64,000 nt of DNA from Apoderus coryli (Eukaryota; Arthropoda; Insecta; Coleoptera; Attelabidae), in NCBI GenBank assembly GCA_911728435.2, contig OU452201.1:27590001-27654000 (forward strand). The letters are read 5' to 3'. Every line of letters begins with the position of its first letter. Position 1 is the first letter of the stretch. Below, piece after piece: positions 11,086 through 22,995 of this stretch. A model generated the notes under the pieces. That model was not told the DNA's origin. It made no database searches and was given only the letters and a program-made list of their open reading frames with translations. The position numbers and the translations under genes were made by a program.

Positions 11086-11639
11086 CGTGTATCGCGCCGC
11101 TGCGGGTTCCTTGTCGGCGCGGTGTGTGTGATTTTGATTCTATTTCTTTCGATATTATGCATATATATAAATGTATATAAAATATCATTTTTATTTGTGA
11201 TTGCAATGTGATACGCTCTAGTCATCCAATATTAACTATAGACAAGAAGCGTCACTAGATGCTAAAAACGGCATCGACTCGTCGCATTCGCAGCTCATTT
11301 CTGGCCCGCTACTATATTATACTATATCTATATATACTATAAGATACTATACTATAACTATAAGCGCGGCGAATTGCTTTGAACCCACGTACATCAGACG
11401 TGCCGACACGAGGTGAAGTTACTGTCTATTATTTTCACTGTGCTCTAGTCCTACGTTTTCGTTGTAGTGTTTATTAAATTGTGTATTAGTTTGATATAAA
11501 TATCTTATATTGGAATTAATTTTAAAACGTTTTTTAATTTGTTTTTTTTTTGTTATTTGATTAGCTTTAGTTATAATAATAGCATACAGAAACAATTTTA
11601 ATATGCTAGTACTCTGTTGTGTCATCGTAAATATAAGTG
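11086..11639. other. Spacer with (TACTATA)n-like simple repeat
   Basis: Contains a GC-richer island at 11085-11130, a degenerate TACTATA tandem at about 11308-11365 and AT-rich DNA. No gene is supported. Confidence 0.4.
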
Positions 11640-11731
11640 ATACAATATTCCTACTGTGGTTGTATGGACAATTGCAAAGCAAGGCCAGCATCAGGAAGAT
11701 CTTTTTTTCGGTTTCCCAAAGAAGAAGACAG
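11640..11731 (+). pseudogene. Third THAP-domain first exon (orphan)
   Basis: In one frame from about 11643: YCGCMDNC, then SFFRFPKEEDR, ending ACAG|GTAAAA with the donor at 11732. The FFRFPKEEDR motif and the split Arg codon match the end of a THAP first exon, as in the exons at 8423 and 9652. There is no in-frame ATG; a stop lies at 11634-11636. No second exon with C-x2-H was found. It is probably left from a third P-type element whose ends I could not locate. Confidence 0.55.
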
Positions 11732-11754
11732 GTAAAAAAGCAACAGATATATAA

Positions 11755-12305
11755 GATTTTACCATGCTATAAAACGAACAAACCCAGTTTCTATACAGAA
11801 TTAGTATAAGAAACTCTAATCAAACTATATTAATTTTGTATTCGAAAGAATGAGTCCATATTGAAGTGGAGTGAGCGTTATTCAGGAAAAATAATATTTC
11901 GTGGTTGCTACCTTTTTATTTTTCCTGTATTGGTATTAATTTTGATCAAAGCACCTATATGATTTGATATATAATAACATTTATTTAGTTTATATACAAT
12001 ATAGCTGACCGATTCAAGGTCTATATAAAATATATATTACAAATATACCTTTTCTATTTTTTTATGTGTTCAAATATTGTGTTTCAAATGTATGTTTTAA
12101 TTTATTAAATACTTAGTATATGTAATTTTGCAATTTATTTTTATTTTGTATAGGTACCTTTGTTACATTTTTTTGTTAAAATTTAAATATTGGTAATTTT
12201 GTGTAAAATAAATAAAAACAAGCTTTTATGTACCATGCTATAAAACAAACAACTCCAGTTTCTATACAGAATTAGTATAAGAAACACTAATCAAACTATA
12301 TAAAT
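11755..12305 (+). repeat. Diverged direct duplication
   Basis: About 72 bases at 11761-11832 (ACCATGCTATAAAAC and a following ATACAGAATTAGTATAAGAAA block) recur at 12232-12303. The flanking AAGCTTTTATGTACCA stretch at 12223 also recurs near 17233. Origin unknown; no coding frame. Confidence 0.6.
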
Positions 12306-12506
12306 TTTTTTATTATATCGAATTATCGGGTTTCGGGATAAATGAAATTCCAATTAACTTGGTGTAGTCTCTATTGCAAAATTTTCGTCTAAGAAGCTAG
12401 GGGTTTGATTTAATATATAACTAGTATCTATATAACTGATGGATTCAACGTCTATATAATAGTATATTGTACAACGAACGAGTAGGAAATGGTCATTTCA
12501 TGTGAG

Positions 12507-12770
12507 TTTCACACTATACTTTTTCTACGACTGTTTTAATGCTTTTGAATAAATTAAGCATAATTTTTACAAAAAATATTTGTTTTTCGAAACTTACCCC
12601 TGTTCGTAAGCCTAAATACGATAAGTTAGAAGTGCGTAAGTTGCTAGGCAACTAGTGTGAAATATTTATTGTGCACGGGTAAATGAAAAACAGTATTACA
12701 ATATACTATTTGTTCAAATCATGATTGAACATATATAATAAAGGAATTTTAAGACAGTCGTAGAAAAAAT
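12507..12770. mobile_element. MITE-like inverted repeat
   Basis: Outer inverted arms TTTTTCTACGACTGT (about 12520) and ACAGTCGTAGAAAAA (about 12754). Inner inverted TTTCACACTA (12508) and TAGTGTGAAA (12653), plus an internal CGTAAGTTGC. The inner motifs are shared with the compact MITE at 24133-24261, so the two probably belong to one family. No coding capacity. Confidence 0.5.
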
Positions 12771-13056
12771 ATATTATATTACCAATACTTATATTTTTTC
12801 TATTTTTTTATATATTTTTTTATGTGCTAAAATATTGTGTTTCATACCTATGTTTTAATTTATTAAATACTTATTTAGTTGTATAACATGTAATTTAGTA
12901 CTTTTTCAATTCATTTTTCTTATACACATTTAGTGTATCTATCTATTCAGGAGATCGACACAACCGAAATTTTGAAAAAATATTTATGCAGTCTTTCATT
13001 TCATGACCCCTGGATCCTAAAAATGACCTCAGTTCAAAAGTTTATATATCTATATA
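12771..13056. other. AT-rich spacer
   Basis: No gene or clear repeat seen apart from AT-rich tracts leading to the TA target of the next element. Confidence 0.4.
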
Positions 13057-13608
13057 CAGTGTGTCCCTGGATCGACGCAACGATAGGTGAAAAAGGCTGA
13101 AATTTTTTGAGTTGAAACTTTATCTTCTGGGGTTCAGCCCTGCTTGGATAGAAACTAATTTGTGCCATAATTTTAATTTCGAAAAATCAAGTGTGCTTTG
13201 AAAATTTTCAAAAAACTTTTTTTCCCACCAGTAATGTGCTTGATTTCTAGGAGTTACGAAAAAATGTTATTAAGAAAAGATGTTCAGAAATAATAAATGA
13301 GTAAGAATCCAAAATTTTAAAATCCTATGCCTACTTTGATAGTTTGCATTATTTTTATTGAAGATATTAAAAATTTTCGTTAAGAAAAATTGTTGAAAAT
13401 AATAAATTAAACACGATCGGTTTATTTTATTCCTTTTAATAGACATTTAGATAATTAAAGAAAGGCGAACATAAAAATAATAAGCAATTCACTTCGTTCA
13501 CAATATGAATAAATAGGTATACTATTCGGTGCTATTCAGAAAAAAATAGTATGCCATGGAAGGATAAAGAATAAAATAGTATTTTGACAGTTTGTTGTCA
13601 AAAATAGT

Positions 13609-13866
13609 TTGGTATTTTTAATATTGTTCTGTGCTCTAAAACTGATCCGAACTTTCGAAAACATTAGTGTAAAATATCAATTATTATGCTTACTATACCA
13701 GAACGGATCTACATATTTGAATAGGTCAAGTGACCTAGAAGTATTGAAAAATAGCATTACAGATGCAATAAACTCTATTCCCCTGGAGGAGATAAGAGCA
13801 GCTTTCACCGCATTTCGGGAAAACATTGAGGAATGTGCGAATAAAAGCGGCGAACTTATTGAATAA
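13609..13866 (+). pseudogene. C-terminus of a Tc1/mariner-type transposase
   Basis: The open frame ends LKNSITDAINSIPLEEI, RAAFTAFRENIEECANKSG and ELIE*. This matches the usual C-terminal helix pair of Tc1/mariner-type transposases (LKxxI..A...I..E.....F..R...C....G...E). The DDE catalytic region is absent and the first 40 codons read as unrelated hydrophobic sequence, so this is a 3' remnant. It sits just before the inserted element at 13886. Confidence 0.55.
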
Positions 13867-13885
13867 ATAAATTTTCAGTTGATGT

Positions 13886-16445
13886 CCCAACTAACAATTT
13901 AACTTTTTTAATTGCTGTAAGAACATTTATAAAATATATTTTATAAAACACCCATTGTTTTATAAACATTTTCACAACGTTCTTACGCGCCTTATAAACA
14001 CGAAAAAGGCGCAGATTTATAAAACAAATCGACTCTTTAACAGTTCTATAAATGTTGCTTGTTGCTATTATACAATAGTTTTTAGAACGTTTATAAATAT
14101 TTAATAAAAATGAAATAAAACTGTTATAAACATATTTTATAAATCTTTTATAAGAGCCTCAATTTCAACATTTTTGCTCTCAGCGGCAACAGTTAAAGGA
14201 TAAAAACGTTTTTTTAAAATACCTTTTTATACAAAATTATTTTATAATTATTATGCATTGTTGTTGGTACACATTAATAAAATCTGAACAATCATGGAGG
14301 TAAAAATAATATAAAACGCTATAATACCCAATAATGAATAATAAAATAAGTCAGATAAAATTCACCCATGAGCAGATTTGGCTGCGAAACAAAATTTACT
14401 GTTAAATATATTGTATATTATTACTAAAATTTTAATGCGCCTCGTGAATTATGTAAATTAATGAATTTAGATTTTATAAATTATATAAAATATTTTTTTT
14501 ATTGTCACTTATTGTTGAAAATAATCTTTTGGTATATCCTTCATTATGTAATGACTGATTCTGTATACCTTACTAGCTAAGATAATTTTACAAATTATAA
14601 AAAATATTAATTTTAAAAGTTTGGTCAACATGGCTAACAATTTAAAGAAACCAAAAATGGCTTCTTGCTTATACGATGCTTATAAAACAAAATTATCTCA
14701 ACACAGACAAGTATGCTCTTTAGATAGCTATTATAAAATAACTGCAGAATTGTTTTATACAGGGGTGTATTCGTTAAAAAACATAAATGTCATTATATTT
14801 TAAGGGTAATATAAAGTTAATATTCCCTGAAACCCCTTTGATAGCATAAGAATGATATGATGATGATATGATTCTTTTATATCTATCATATGGACACTAG
14901 CCAAAATATAAGTAGAACCTATGTTTTATGTAAACGTGAAGAATTTTTTATAAACCAGTTATGGTGTAAAAAAGTATATATTTCACTAAGCTTGATAATG
15001 AATAATGAAGCTAATTACAAGTATTTTTCTTGAATTTTATGTATTTAGTTATCCTTTGCCGTTATTTAAAATAAATTAATAGTGAAACATACTAAAACAA
15101 GCTTTTATATAAATGCTCTAAAAAATCAAAATTTAATTAAAAAGTGCTGCAAAAAATATATAAGATAAAATGTATACAAATTAATCAAGTCTACTCCTGT
15201 CTACTTGAAGTATTCGTGCTTGATACTACTACTACTACTAAAATAGTAAACAGAGTTTTACAAAACAAACTTTAATATAATATGTTTTATAAAAGCTTTT
15301 AATGTGTTCTTATAAAACAAAATGCTTTTATAATTACTCTCTTATTAGCTTTTACGGGAGTAATTTAAACATAACCTAAATTGAGCTCTTTGTTTATGTT
15401 ATGTAGGTATGTATGTTATAACTGCCGTTATTAAAACGGTTTGTTGAGTGTCTTTAAGAGAGTTCGAGGATCTTGAGGTAAAAAATTTGGCATGCGTTTA
15501 TTGAGTATAGCAAAAAGCTTCTTCTGGAAAAAATGCGGAACATGATTTGATACTGCCCATGTTTTCTCTTAGTTTTGCATTTTTTTTTAGCTCCCTTGTT
15601 GTGCTTGAAGCATGATATTGATCACCAATTCTCTATTTCGGCTACCCGCTCACCATCTCGTAATAATTCCTCCTGAGAATTTATCAGTCTCCAAAATATT
15701 TGGTGTCTTATAAATTGTCATTAATTTGATTAGATTCCATTACAGTTTCCTACTCATTATTATAGTCACTAATGCTTTCCCTTTGATAATTTATAATATT
15801 GTAATTAATTGTCTATTAAATGCACAACTGCTTTTCGTTTGGACATTTTAAACCTGTGTATGATATAACAATAAATATCAGTTGAAAATAAATAAGACTA
15901 TGTTATATATTAGTTCTAGGTAATGTTTATGACAGCATTTTAATTTTATAAAATATGCATTGGCAACATATTTATTTTTTTATTGTTTTTAATAAAATAA
16001 CTAAAAAACAATTTTGTAATTATTAATTTGCGCACAAATTTGCTGCAGCAAACAAATCGCTCTTAATAACGACAATAAAAAAACTATTTTATTATTACGA
16101 AACGTACTTTAAGAGAATAATTTTATAATTGTTTTTAAAGGAACAAGTTAATCCAGACTAGTACTTTTACAAAATGCTTTTAAAACCAATTATCATTCGG
16201 AACAAATTCGTCCTATAAAAAATATTTTATAAACGTTTATAAAACTGTTACGATATCATATTTTATAACTATTTTATTATTTTGCTGTAAAAACGTTCTT
16301 AAAACAGTTTTTCTCACAGAAAAGTTTAACACAGCAGTTTTATCACCAAACGAACCTTTAAAGAACAAAAAAGTTTTTACTAAGCGGCAATAAAATAATT
16401 ATAAAATATATTAGTTCTTTAAGAATGTCGAATTGCTAGTTGGGG
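13886..16445. mobile_element. Unknown 2.56-kb TIR element full of TTTATAAAAC motifs
   Basis: Ends are short imperfect inverted repeats: CCCAACTAACAATT at 13886 and AATTGCTAGTTGGG ending about 16445. Internal flanks are packed with TTTATAAAAC-like words in both orientations (about 13940-14170, 15260-15340 and 16120-16300), giving subterminal repeats as in hAT or CACTA elements. No transposase frame was found. It interrupts the Tc1/mariner remnant, whose arms lie outside it. A clear target duplication was not visible (GTTGATGT left against GTTAGTAA right). Confidence 0.55.
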
Positions 16446-16815
16446 TTAGTAATGAAATCAATTAATTTTTTGATGTAGATATTGTATAAACCGTTGTTAA
16501 TGTTACTATTGATATATCTTATAAACCGATCATGTTTAATTTATTATTTTGAGCAACTTTCCTCAACTAAATTTTTTAATATCTTCAATAGGGAGGTGTG
16601 TGCAATAAAAATAATGCAAAACATCAAAGTAGGCATAGGATTTTAAAATTTTGGATTCTTACTCATTTATTATTTCTGAACATCTTTTCTTAATAACATT
16701 TTTTGTAACAAATTAGTTTCTATCCAAGCAGGGCTAAACCCCAGAAGATAAAGTTTCAACTCAAAAAATTTCAGTCTTTTTCACCTATCGTTGCGTCGAT
16801 CCGGGGACACACTTA

Positions 16816-18660
16816 AAAAATCTCTACAATGTTTATTTGGAGAGTTTTTTCATCGCTGGCATATTTAAGTAAATGTATGTCCATATAAAGTAACAAAAAA
16901 TAAAAAAAATATCAACACCCGCTACACCTGTAAGTATTTTTGACAAATAAACACCTGTGAAATATCAATAAGACCGTGCTTACGTATGTAAGGGTAATGG
17001 GTATTCAGTTAAAATAACTGTCAATATGACACTTTGGTTATATTTGGCGACTGTCAGAATATTCTATTATTTGTTTATTAATAGTGGGTGTCAGTGGTAG
17101 ACTAAGTATAAATAAAAAATATATAAATCGAAAATCTACTTTTCCGACTGGCTGCCATCGGGATTTTTTTAGTAGTTAGTAGTTTGTTAAAAATGAAACA
17201 TCGGTAATTTTATATAAAAGAAATTAAAAAAAGCTTTTATGTACCAATGCTTTTGATTTAAAAATTAACTACTTAATTTAAATAACAAATGAGTTGTCCA
17301 TTTCCCAAACCCCCTAAGTCCATTTTTCTAAAAATATAATTTTTGATCGACTCTGTGTAATAAATATGCGAGGAATTGATTTGTGCGTTTATTTTCTTTC
17401 TAAACCTCTCTAAGCCTTTTAAAATCAGCCATAAAATATACATTTGCTTCTTGCTTTCAAGACCCCCTACGTGTAACTCTAAAACAGTTCCAAAACTCGC
17501 TATGTAGTCCAAATAACAAAATCCACTATAAAACATAATTTTGAACATGCGTGCATAGATGCCCCCATAATCCTCTTTCTGGGCTATGTTGTATTGTTGT
17601 ATACTCCGATACGCGGCTTCTCTCTGTGAATGTCGCAAAAAGGATACCGACCAGAGTGGATATACTGTCTTTTATATTTACGCTGTCTATACGCCCATTC
17701 CGCCGTCAATATGCTGGGCTACTCTAACGGTATAAGGGTCGGTGTAAGCAATTTCCAGTGAATTTGCCATGCGATTCTAACGATAAAAGTAGTTTTATTG
17801 AATAACCCTGGTAATACTGCGTTTCAGTTCGAAATAAAATAACTATAATATCCCAAGTGAACAGCAATTCACTATAACAACCAAAGAGCTATTATTAAAT
17901 ATTTGATAGGTATCGACTATCATAGCTATTTTTGTTCGTCCTTTGAATTTGACAGCGATAATCATTTTTGTTTTACTTTTGTCTATATCAACAAAAATAC
18001 TTACAGAAATTTATTATTTATTGTCCAATTTATATCAGACGAATATTGTGTAGCTAGCATATCATTGCTAAAAAAATTCTAAACGTATTTCATTATCAGA
18101 CCGTGCAGGCGAGCAGAGAGCCATCAGAGTTGGAAGTTGGGCACAGGCAAACTACAACTGTTACTTGATGTATATGTCACGATACGATGTGACTTATTTA
18201 TGCGAAAGATAAGCTAATTTGGACCGGTGTAGATGATTAGTTACTGTCGCAAAAGCACTTCTATCTTTCTCTCACTCTCTCTCAGTGACACCATTCCATA
18301 GTTGCTCGGTCATCCCCCTTGGCTATCTCATAATCATCGTGAAAACGATGGTGTGTTTGCTAAATGAAACTTTCAACTACACGGATTTCACACGATGTAA
18401 TTTGGACCACTCTTTTGGTTATGTATTAATTAAATGTGTGCACGAACTTTAAGAAATAGTCCTTGAGTAATTTGCAGACAAAAACGTCAGTTTGAAACGG
18501 CTCTGTTTTTCAGATGCAGGGATGAAAAAATTAATATATTTATTTTATTTTTTTATTATTCTTGAACCGCTATTCTAATTTTTTTCAGTTTACTTTTTTC
18601 GGTTCTTATAAAAATTCCTCTTTATTCTACATAAAAATATTCATATTTATTTTCGTCACA
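16816..18660. other. Spacer with one anonymous open frame
   Basis: AT-rich DNA with a 121-codon minus-strand open frame at 17273-17638, beginning with ATG at 17638. Its peptide (start MRHSQREAAYRSIQQYN) has no motif I recognise. Upstream of it a mildly GC-richer 17640-17770 stretch has no clear promoter. No other gene is supported. Confidence 0.3.
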
Positions 18661-18680
18661 CAGAAATCAAAATAAACGAC

Positions 18681-18709
18681 GTTTCGTTACTAACTAGTAA
18701 CTTCCTCAG
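18681..18709 (-). ncRNA. Hammerhead-ribozyme-like core
   Basis: Minus strand: CTGAGGA, a stem GTTACTA/TAGTAAC, then GAAAC. This fits the CUGANGA - stem II - GAAA core. It lies about 420 bases downstream of the PLE-2 nuclease stop, where Penelope-like elements are known to carry hammerheads. Helices I and III were not folded, so cleavage is unproven. Confidence 0.55.
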
Positions 18710-19125
18710 GTTGAAACATTTTTTTTTCCTTTTCTTTCTGAAATTACATACAACATTATTTTCTATAAAACTATTTTTACATATAATACATAATATATCT
18801 ATCTATTATTATTATTCCCTTTCTTATGATTATTATTACCTAACACAAATTCCAATACGTCAATATCAATAAAAGAACAAACAATTTTCATTATATTTAC
18901 AAACACATTTAAAACATTCAAATATAATAAAATACATATTTATTTAAAAAGATGGAAATATTGCCTGATATGTTGTATTGAAAGTATTAGTAGTAGTAGC
19001 AGCACAAATTCAAATATGAAGGCATTTTTGATTGATTTTTTTTCCCGTTTGCTTTTTTTACAAGTGAGGTGCTTAAAAGGTATACATTTTATTACAAACC
19101 AATACAGGGGGTGTAAGTAGAATTT

Positions 19126-19400
19126 TTATTTTATAATATTGTGATAGATACTGCTTAGATGTTGGATGTCAGTTCTGTCATTAACGCTGTTTTTATTTTT
19201 TTTGATGTATATCATTTCTAAAAATTCTCTTTTTTTTTTGTGTGTTGTTCCATGTCTAAAATTTTTGTATTACAAAAGTTGAAAGTGTGGTTTGTGGCCT
19301 CAATATGTTTTTTAAGTGCTGTTTAGTTGTTAGAGTTTTTGTGTCCGTTTAACCTTTTTCCTAAATTTTGCATGGTTTGTCCAATATAGACACCATATAT
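19126..19400 (-). pseudogene. Penelope GIY-YIG endonuclease domain
   Basis: Minus-strand reading: YGVYIGQT, a GKRLNGHKNS segment, an in-frame stop, TALKKHIEATNHTF, NTKILDMEQHTKK. After a one-base shift in an A-run near 19240 it continues EFLEMIYIKK, NSVNDRTDIQHLSSIYHNI and a stop at 19126. It is closely parallel to the relic in PLE-1. One stop and one frameshift inactivate it. Confidence 0.8.
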
Positions 19401-19440
19401 ATATATATATATATATATTAACATAGAAAACACCAGAGTT

Positions 19441-19795
19441 CACTACACCAATCCCTCAAAAACGAAGAACTTTACAATGGAGGAATTCAAATATGTACTT
19501 GCTTCGAAAAAAGAGTATACACCTGGAAAGGATAACATAACCTACAACATGATTAAAAATCTTGCGGAGGAATTTCATCAGTCTTTGATAGACATATATA
19601 ACAACATACTTTAAGCTAGAGAAGAAATTACGCAAACTTGGAAGAACTTCGTAGTTTTACCTATTCTGAAAGAGGGGAAAAGTCCAGAAGATTATAACAA
19701 TTATCGACCAATATCACTGTCTTCATGTATATGCAAGATATTTGAACATTTAATCCAGAAGAAGGTTATACAATTGTTTTTGATTTTCCTGAACA
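19441..19795 (+). pseudogene. Non-LTR reverse transcriptase, N-terminal RT motifs
   Basis: Readable frame with PGKDNITYNMIKNL, then WKNFVVLPILK and NYRPISLSSCICKIFEHLI, the RT motifs 0-2 of I/R1/Jockey-type non-LTR retrotransposons. A stop (TAA near 19612) interrupts it and the catalytic YADD region is missing. It directly follows an (AT)n tract at the 5' edge of PLE-2. Confidence 0.72.
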
Positions 19796-20229
19796 GAATC
19801 TAAATCCATATTAAGCGACCGCTGGAGGAATAGTGTAACTACCAAAAAAAAATTTTGCAGTGTAATGTAGGTACTTACAGTAATTTATCGGCATCTGATA
19901 CACTTTATCAATTATCGGTATCGTATCCTTCACGAATTTGAACCTTATTGAACATTAATACAGTATTTTAAATGTAGTTTCAGTAAAATTATTACGTTAA
20001 TGAAATTGTAAATGAGCTTAAGAACACACACAATTTAGGCTGACACACTATAAGTCTCAGTATATTTTCCTTTTAATTTTTATCGCAAGAAAACCTTACT
20101 AAAATTTTGAATTTGCTGAAGCAAAAATAAAACGTGCGTACTTCTCAAATACTTTTAATAAAATATGATCTTGGATACATAAGTATTGAAATTCTCTACA
20201 AATATATGTTCAGTTTTGATTATAAATTC
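19796..20229. other. AT-rich spacer
   Basis: No coding frame or clear repeat boundary seen. Confidence 0.4.
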
Positions 20230-20700
20230 AACAAATGCTAAGAGATGGCAGATTTAGTCCTGTTTTTATATGTAGCCACTTGTGCCAAAATAATCAAAAA
20301 TCATCTATCTTAATCTGGAGAACTTTGTTGTGTGAAACCTATTGGGTTTTAACTTTAGTTATTTTGTAAATATTTTATTTTATAATATTTTCTTGTGTAA
20401 GTTTAAACAAAGATAAATATGCAACGTATATCTAATTACATGTTTATAAATCATTGGAAAATTTAATGTTAAGAATATAGCGGAAAACAAAGTTTTTGTT
20501 TGAATATCAAATTATTATTCATTCATTTTTAATAAAAAATTAATCATTCTTTTTATTATTTATTTCAGTAAAAACTATTTAATCTCATACAACAAAGTAC
20601 AACTGGTATGATAATACTTTTGTGCATGCTGCAGGTCAACCGATATAAATCAGAATCCAAAGAGTGGCGACCATATTTCGGGTAGATTTCAGAGTGGTTT
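20230..20700 (-). repeat. Dispersed repeat X, uninterrupted copy
   Basis: Reverse complement of 8844-8957 joined to 10673-11085. This copy lacks the P2 insertion and shows the empty-site arrangement that defines the P2 boundaries. Confidence 0.7.
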
Positions 20701-20814
20701 TACTGTCTATGTTTAAATATACTGTGCCTATGGGTACGGCATGTAATAAGCGAGTAGTGACGGTTTCAGCTTGCAGTAGTTACCTTCACATTTTTTATAC
20801 ATCCATACTTATAA

Positions 20815-20931
20815 TACAAATATTTCTTTATTCCCTGATTGCTAAAATATCATAATTAAGTATAGGTGTAACCTCTTTTATACCTTTAACTAGATTTTGA
20901 TAGTTTCCTTTCATCTTGTGTTTCCAAACAA
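20815..20931 (+). repeat. Direct repeat flanking the large palindrome (left)
   Basis: About 115 bases (from ACAAATATT..CTTTATTC to CATCTTGTGTTTCCAAACAA) recur at about 22770-22882 on the other side of the 1.7-kb palindrome, with moderate divergence. It is too long for an ordinary target duplication. Confidence 0.65.
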
Positions 20932-22655
20932 ATCAAATGACCATTAAAAAATGTCTCCTTATTTTGATTATTAATATACTGGGTGAATTATGAATCTGCA
21001 CCAAAACGTTTCGTCATATCTTATATATGATTATCTATGATATCTTTTCAATGATTAAGTCGATTTATCTCATTTTTTATAAAACTGTGTATTAGTGTCT
21101 GGCAACTAACTGACATATTCAGAATTGAAAAAGCCCAGATCCGTCTTCGACAAAATTTGTGGGACAACACTTCACCCTGTATATGATTTTTCAAAAATCT
21201 GATATATAAGATTTTCAGAGGGCATAAATAGACAGTTATTCCTGGATATTTGAATTTTTTGTTACACTCACCTCACATTTCCAATTAAAGATTCATTTTT
21301 CAAATTGAAAATTGGCAATAATTAAATATCTTACTGTATAATAATGTTTAGTTATTAAAAAGAAATCTTCGAAATAAACAGAAACGACACACACTGTGCT
21401 CCAGTATGGTAAATATCATAATTTGACTTGATTTACAGGGCTGGATTTAAAAATCTGGCATATCTGGTTCATCCCAATAATTCACTCTGTATGTAACTTT
21501 CTCCGTCCGTAATAGACTGAAAATACATACAAAATGTTTGTAATAACCTAGTTTTCTTATTTGTTTGAGGAAAACTCATGTGTCTAATTATTTTAATCGG
21601 AATGAAATGAACAATCCAGGGAAATGTTTATTCATAAATTAAGAAATAAAATAAAAAACAATAACCAAACAGTTTTAACAATTTGGAACAAAGTAAAAAA
21701 CAATTTAATAAACATTACGATTATAAAACACAACAGCTCAATAACAGAATTATTCACTGTTGCAATATTATCAGAAATGACCCACTGGCAATCAGAAAGT
21801 CCATTACACATTTAAACATTCGTCAAAAAAGTGTATTGAGGCAGATGGATTTAATTTTGAACATCTTTTACAACCGTAATGTTTATTAAATTGTTTTTTA
21901 CTTTTTTCCACATTGTTAAAACTGTTTGGTTATTGTTTTTTATTTTATTTCTTAATTTATGAATAACTTTTTCCCTGGCTAGTCGATTTCATTCCGATTA
22001 AAATAATTAGACACATGAGTTTTCGTCAAATTAGAAAACTAGGTGATTACAAACATTTTTTATCTGTTTTCTGTCGTTCTGTTGCGGGTGGAAAAAGTTA
22101 CATACAAGGTGAATTATTGGGATGAACCAGATATGCGGATTTTTAAATCCGGGCCTGTAAATCAAGTCAAATTATGATATTTACCATACTGGAGCACAGT
22201 GTGTGTCGTTTCTGTTTATTTTGAAGATTTATTTTTAATAACTAAACATTATTTATACAGTAAGATATTCCATTATTGCCAATTTTCAATTTGACTCTAG
22301 AATGAATCTTTAATTGGAAATGTGAGGTGAGTGTAACAAAAAATTTAAATACCCAATTCTAACTGTCTATTTATGCCCTCTGAAAAAATTATATCAGATT
22401 TTTGAAAAATCAAATACAGGGTGAAGTGTTGAATATGAAGCAGTCCCACAAATTTTCTCAAAGACGGACCTGGATTTTTTCAATTCTGAATATGTCAGTT
22501 AGTTGCCAGACACCAATACACAATTGTATAAAAAAATGAGATAAATCGACTTAATCATTGAAAAGATATGACGAAACATTGTTTTGATGAAGATTAATAA
22601 TTCACCCTGTATATTAATAATCAAAACAAGGAGACATTTTTAATGGTCATTTGAT
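20932..22655. mobile_element. 1.7-kb foldback element / palindrome
   Basis: Left arm 20932 to about 21735 and right arm about 21870-22655 are inverted copies, starting ATCAAATGACCATTA and ending TAATGGTCATTTGAT, with a loop of roughly 140 bases. Identity is high but with scattered substitutions and small indels. Arms contain CACCCTGTAT-like words (near 21172 and 22415) that resemble ends of small DNA transposons. No long coding frame. It may be a foldback transposon or a head-to-head duplication. Confidence 0.8.
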
Positions 22656-22719
22656 AATCCCCTAACGAGCCTCTACTTATGGTAGAAGTATGTACAGTTC
22701 CTCGTGACTCACCCTGTAT

Positions 22720-22995
22720 TAGCGTTCGTTCCATTATTGAAATAGACCAATTAGCATCGTCTAAAAACCGTGTCTACAAATATTACTTTATTCATTGATT
22801 GCTCAAATATCCTAATAATATATCCTATTTTCTACTTTTAACTACATTTTGAGACTTTCCTTTCATCTTGTGTTTCCAAACAATTTCCGTTTTTGCTGGC
22901 TCCTATTGTATCATACTTTAAGCAACATCAACATAGCGTTCGTTCCATTATTGGAATATACCTATTAGCATCGTCTAATAACCGTTTCTACCATG
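22720..22995 (+). repeat. Short direct duplication
   Basis: A stretch beginning AGCGTTCGTTCCATTATTG at about 22723 recurs at about 22936, including ATTAGCATCGTCTAA. The copy of the palindrome-flanking repeat lies between them. Confidence 0.6.

Larger units (their letters stand above)
13057..16815 (+). mobile_element. Tc1/mariner-superfamily remnant with long TIRs
   Basis: The left end CAGTGTGTCCC at 13057, preceded by TA, is inverted at 16813, followed by TA. The inverted arms extend about 370 bases on the left (to about 13425) and 300 on the right (from about 16517), with a 70-base block missing on the right. They enclose the last 85 codons of a transposase-like frame and a 2.56-kb unrelated inserted element. 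TA target, terminal sequence and C-terminal motif support Tc1/mariner. Most of the transposase has been lost. Confidence 0.7.
18661..19400 (-). mobile_element. Penelope-like element PLE-2, 3' part
   Basis: On the minus strand this holds the GIY-YIG domain (19400-19126), a 3' UTR and a hammerhead-like core at 18681-18709. The 5' side stops abruptly at an (AT)n tract (19394-19420). The order nuclease, UTR, ribozyme-like terminal sequence is as expected for Penelope-like retroelements. No RT is left. Confidence 0.7.

Noticed and set aside
11308..11365. TACTATA array as a CRISPR-like or regulatory repeat
   Set aside because: Irregular simple-sequence repeat without unique spacers.
17273..17638. 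121-codon minus-strand frame as a gene
   Set aside because: No recognised motif, no splice or promoter context; noted only within the spacer entry.
21624..21889. Overlapping open frames in the loop of the large palindrome
   Set aside because: They are produced by AT-rich inverted sequence and show no motif.
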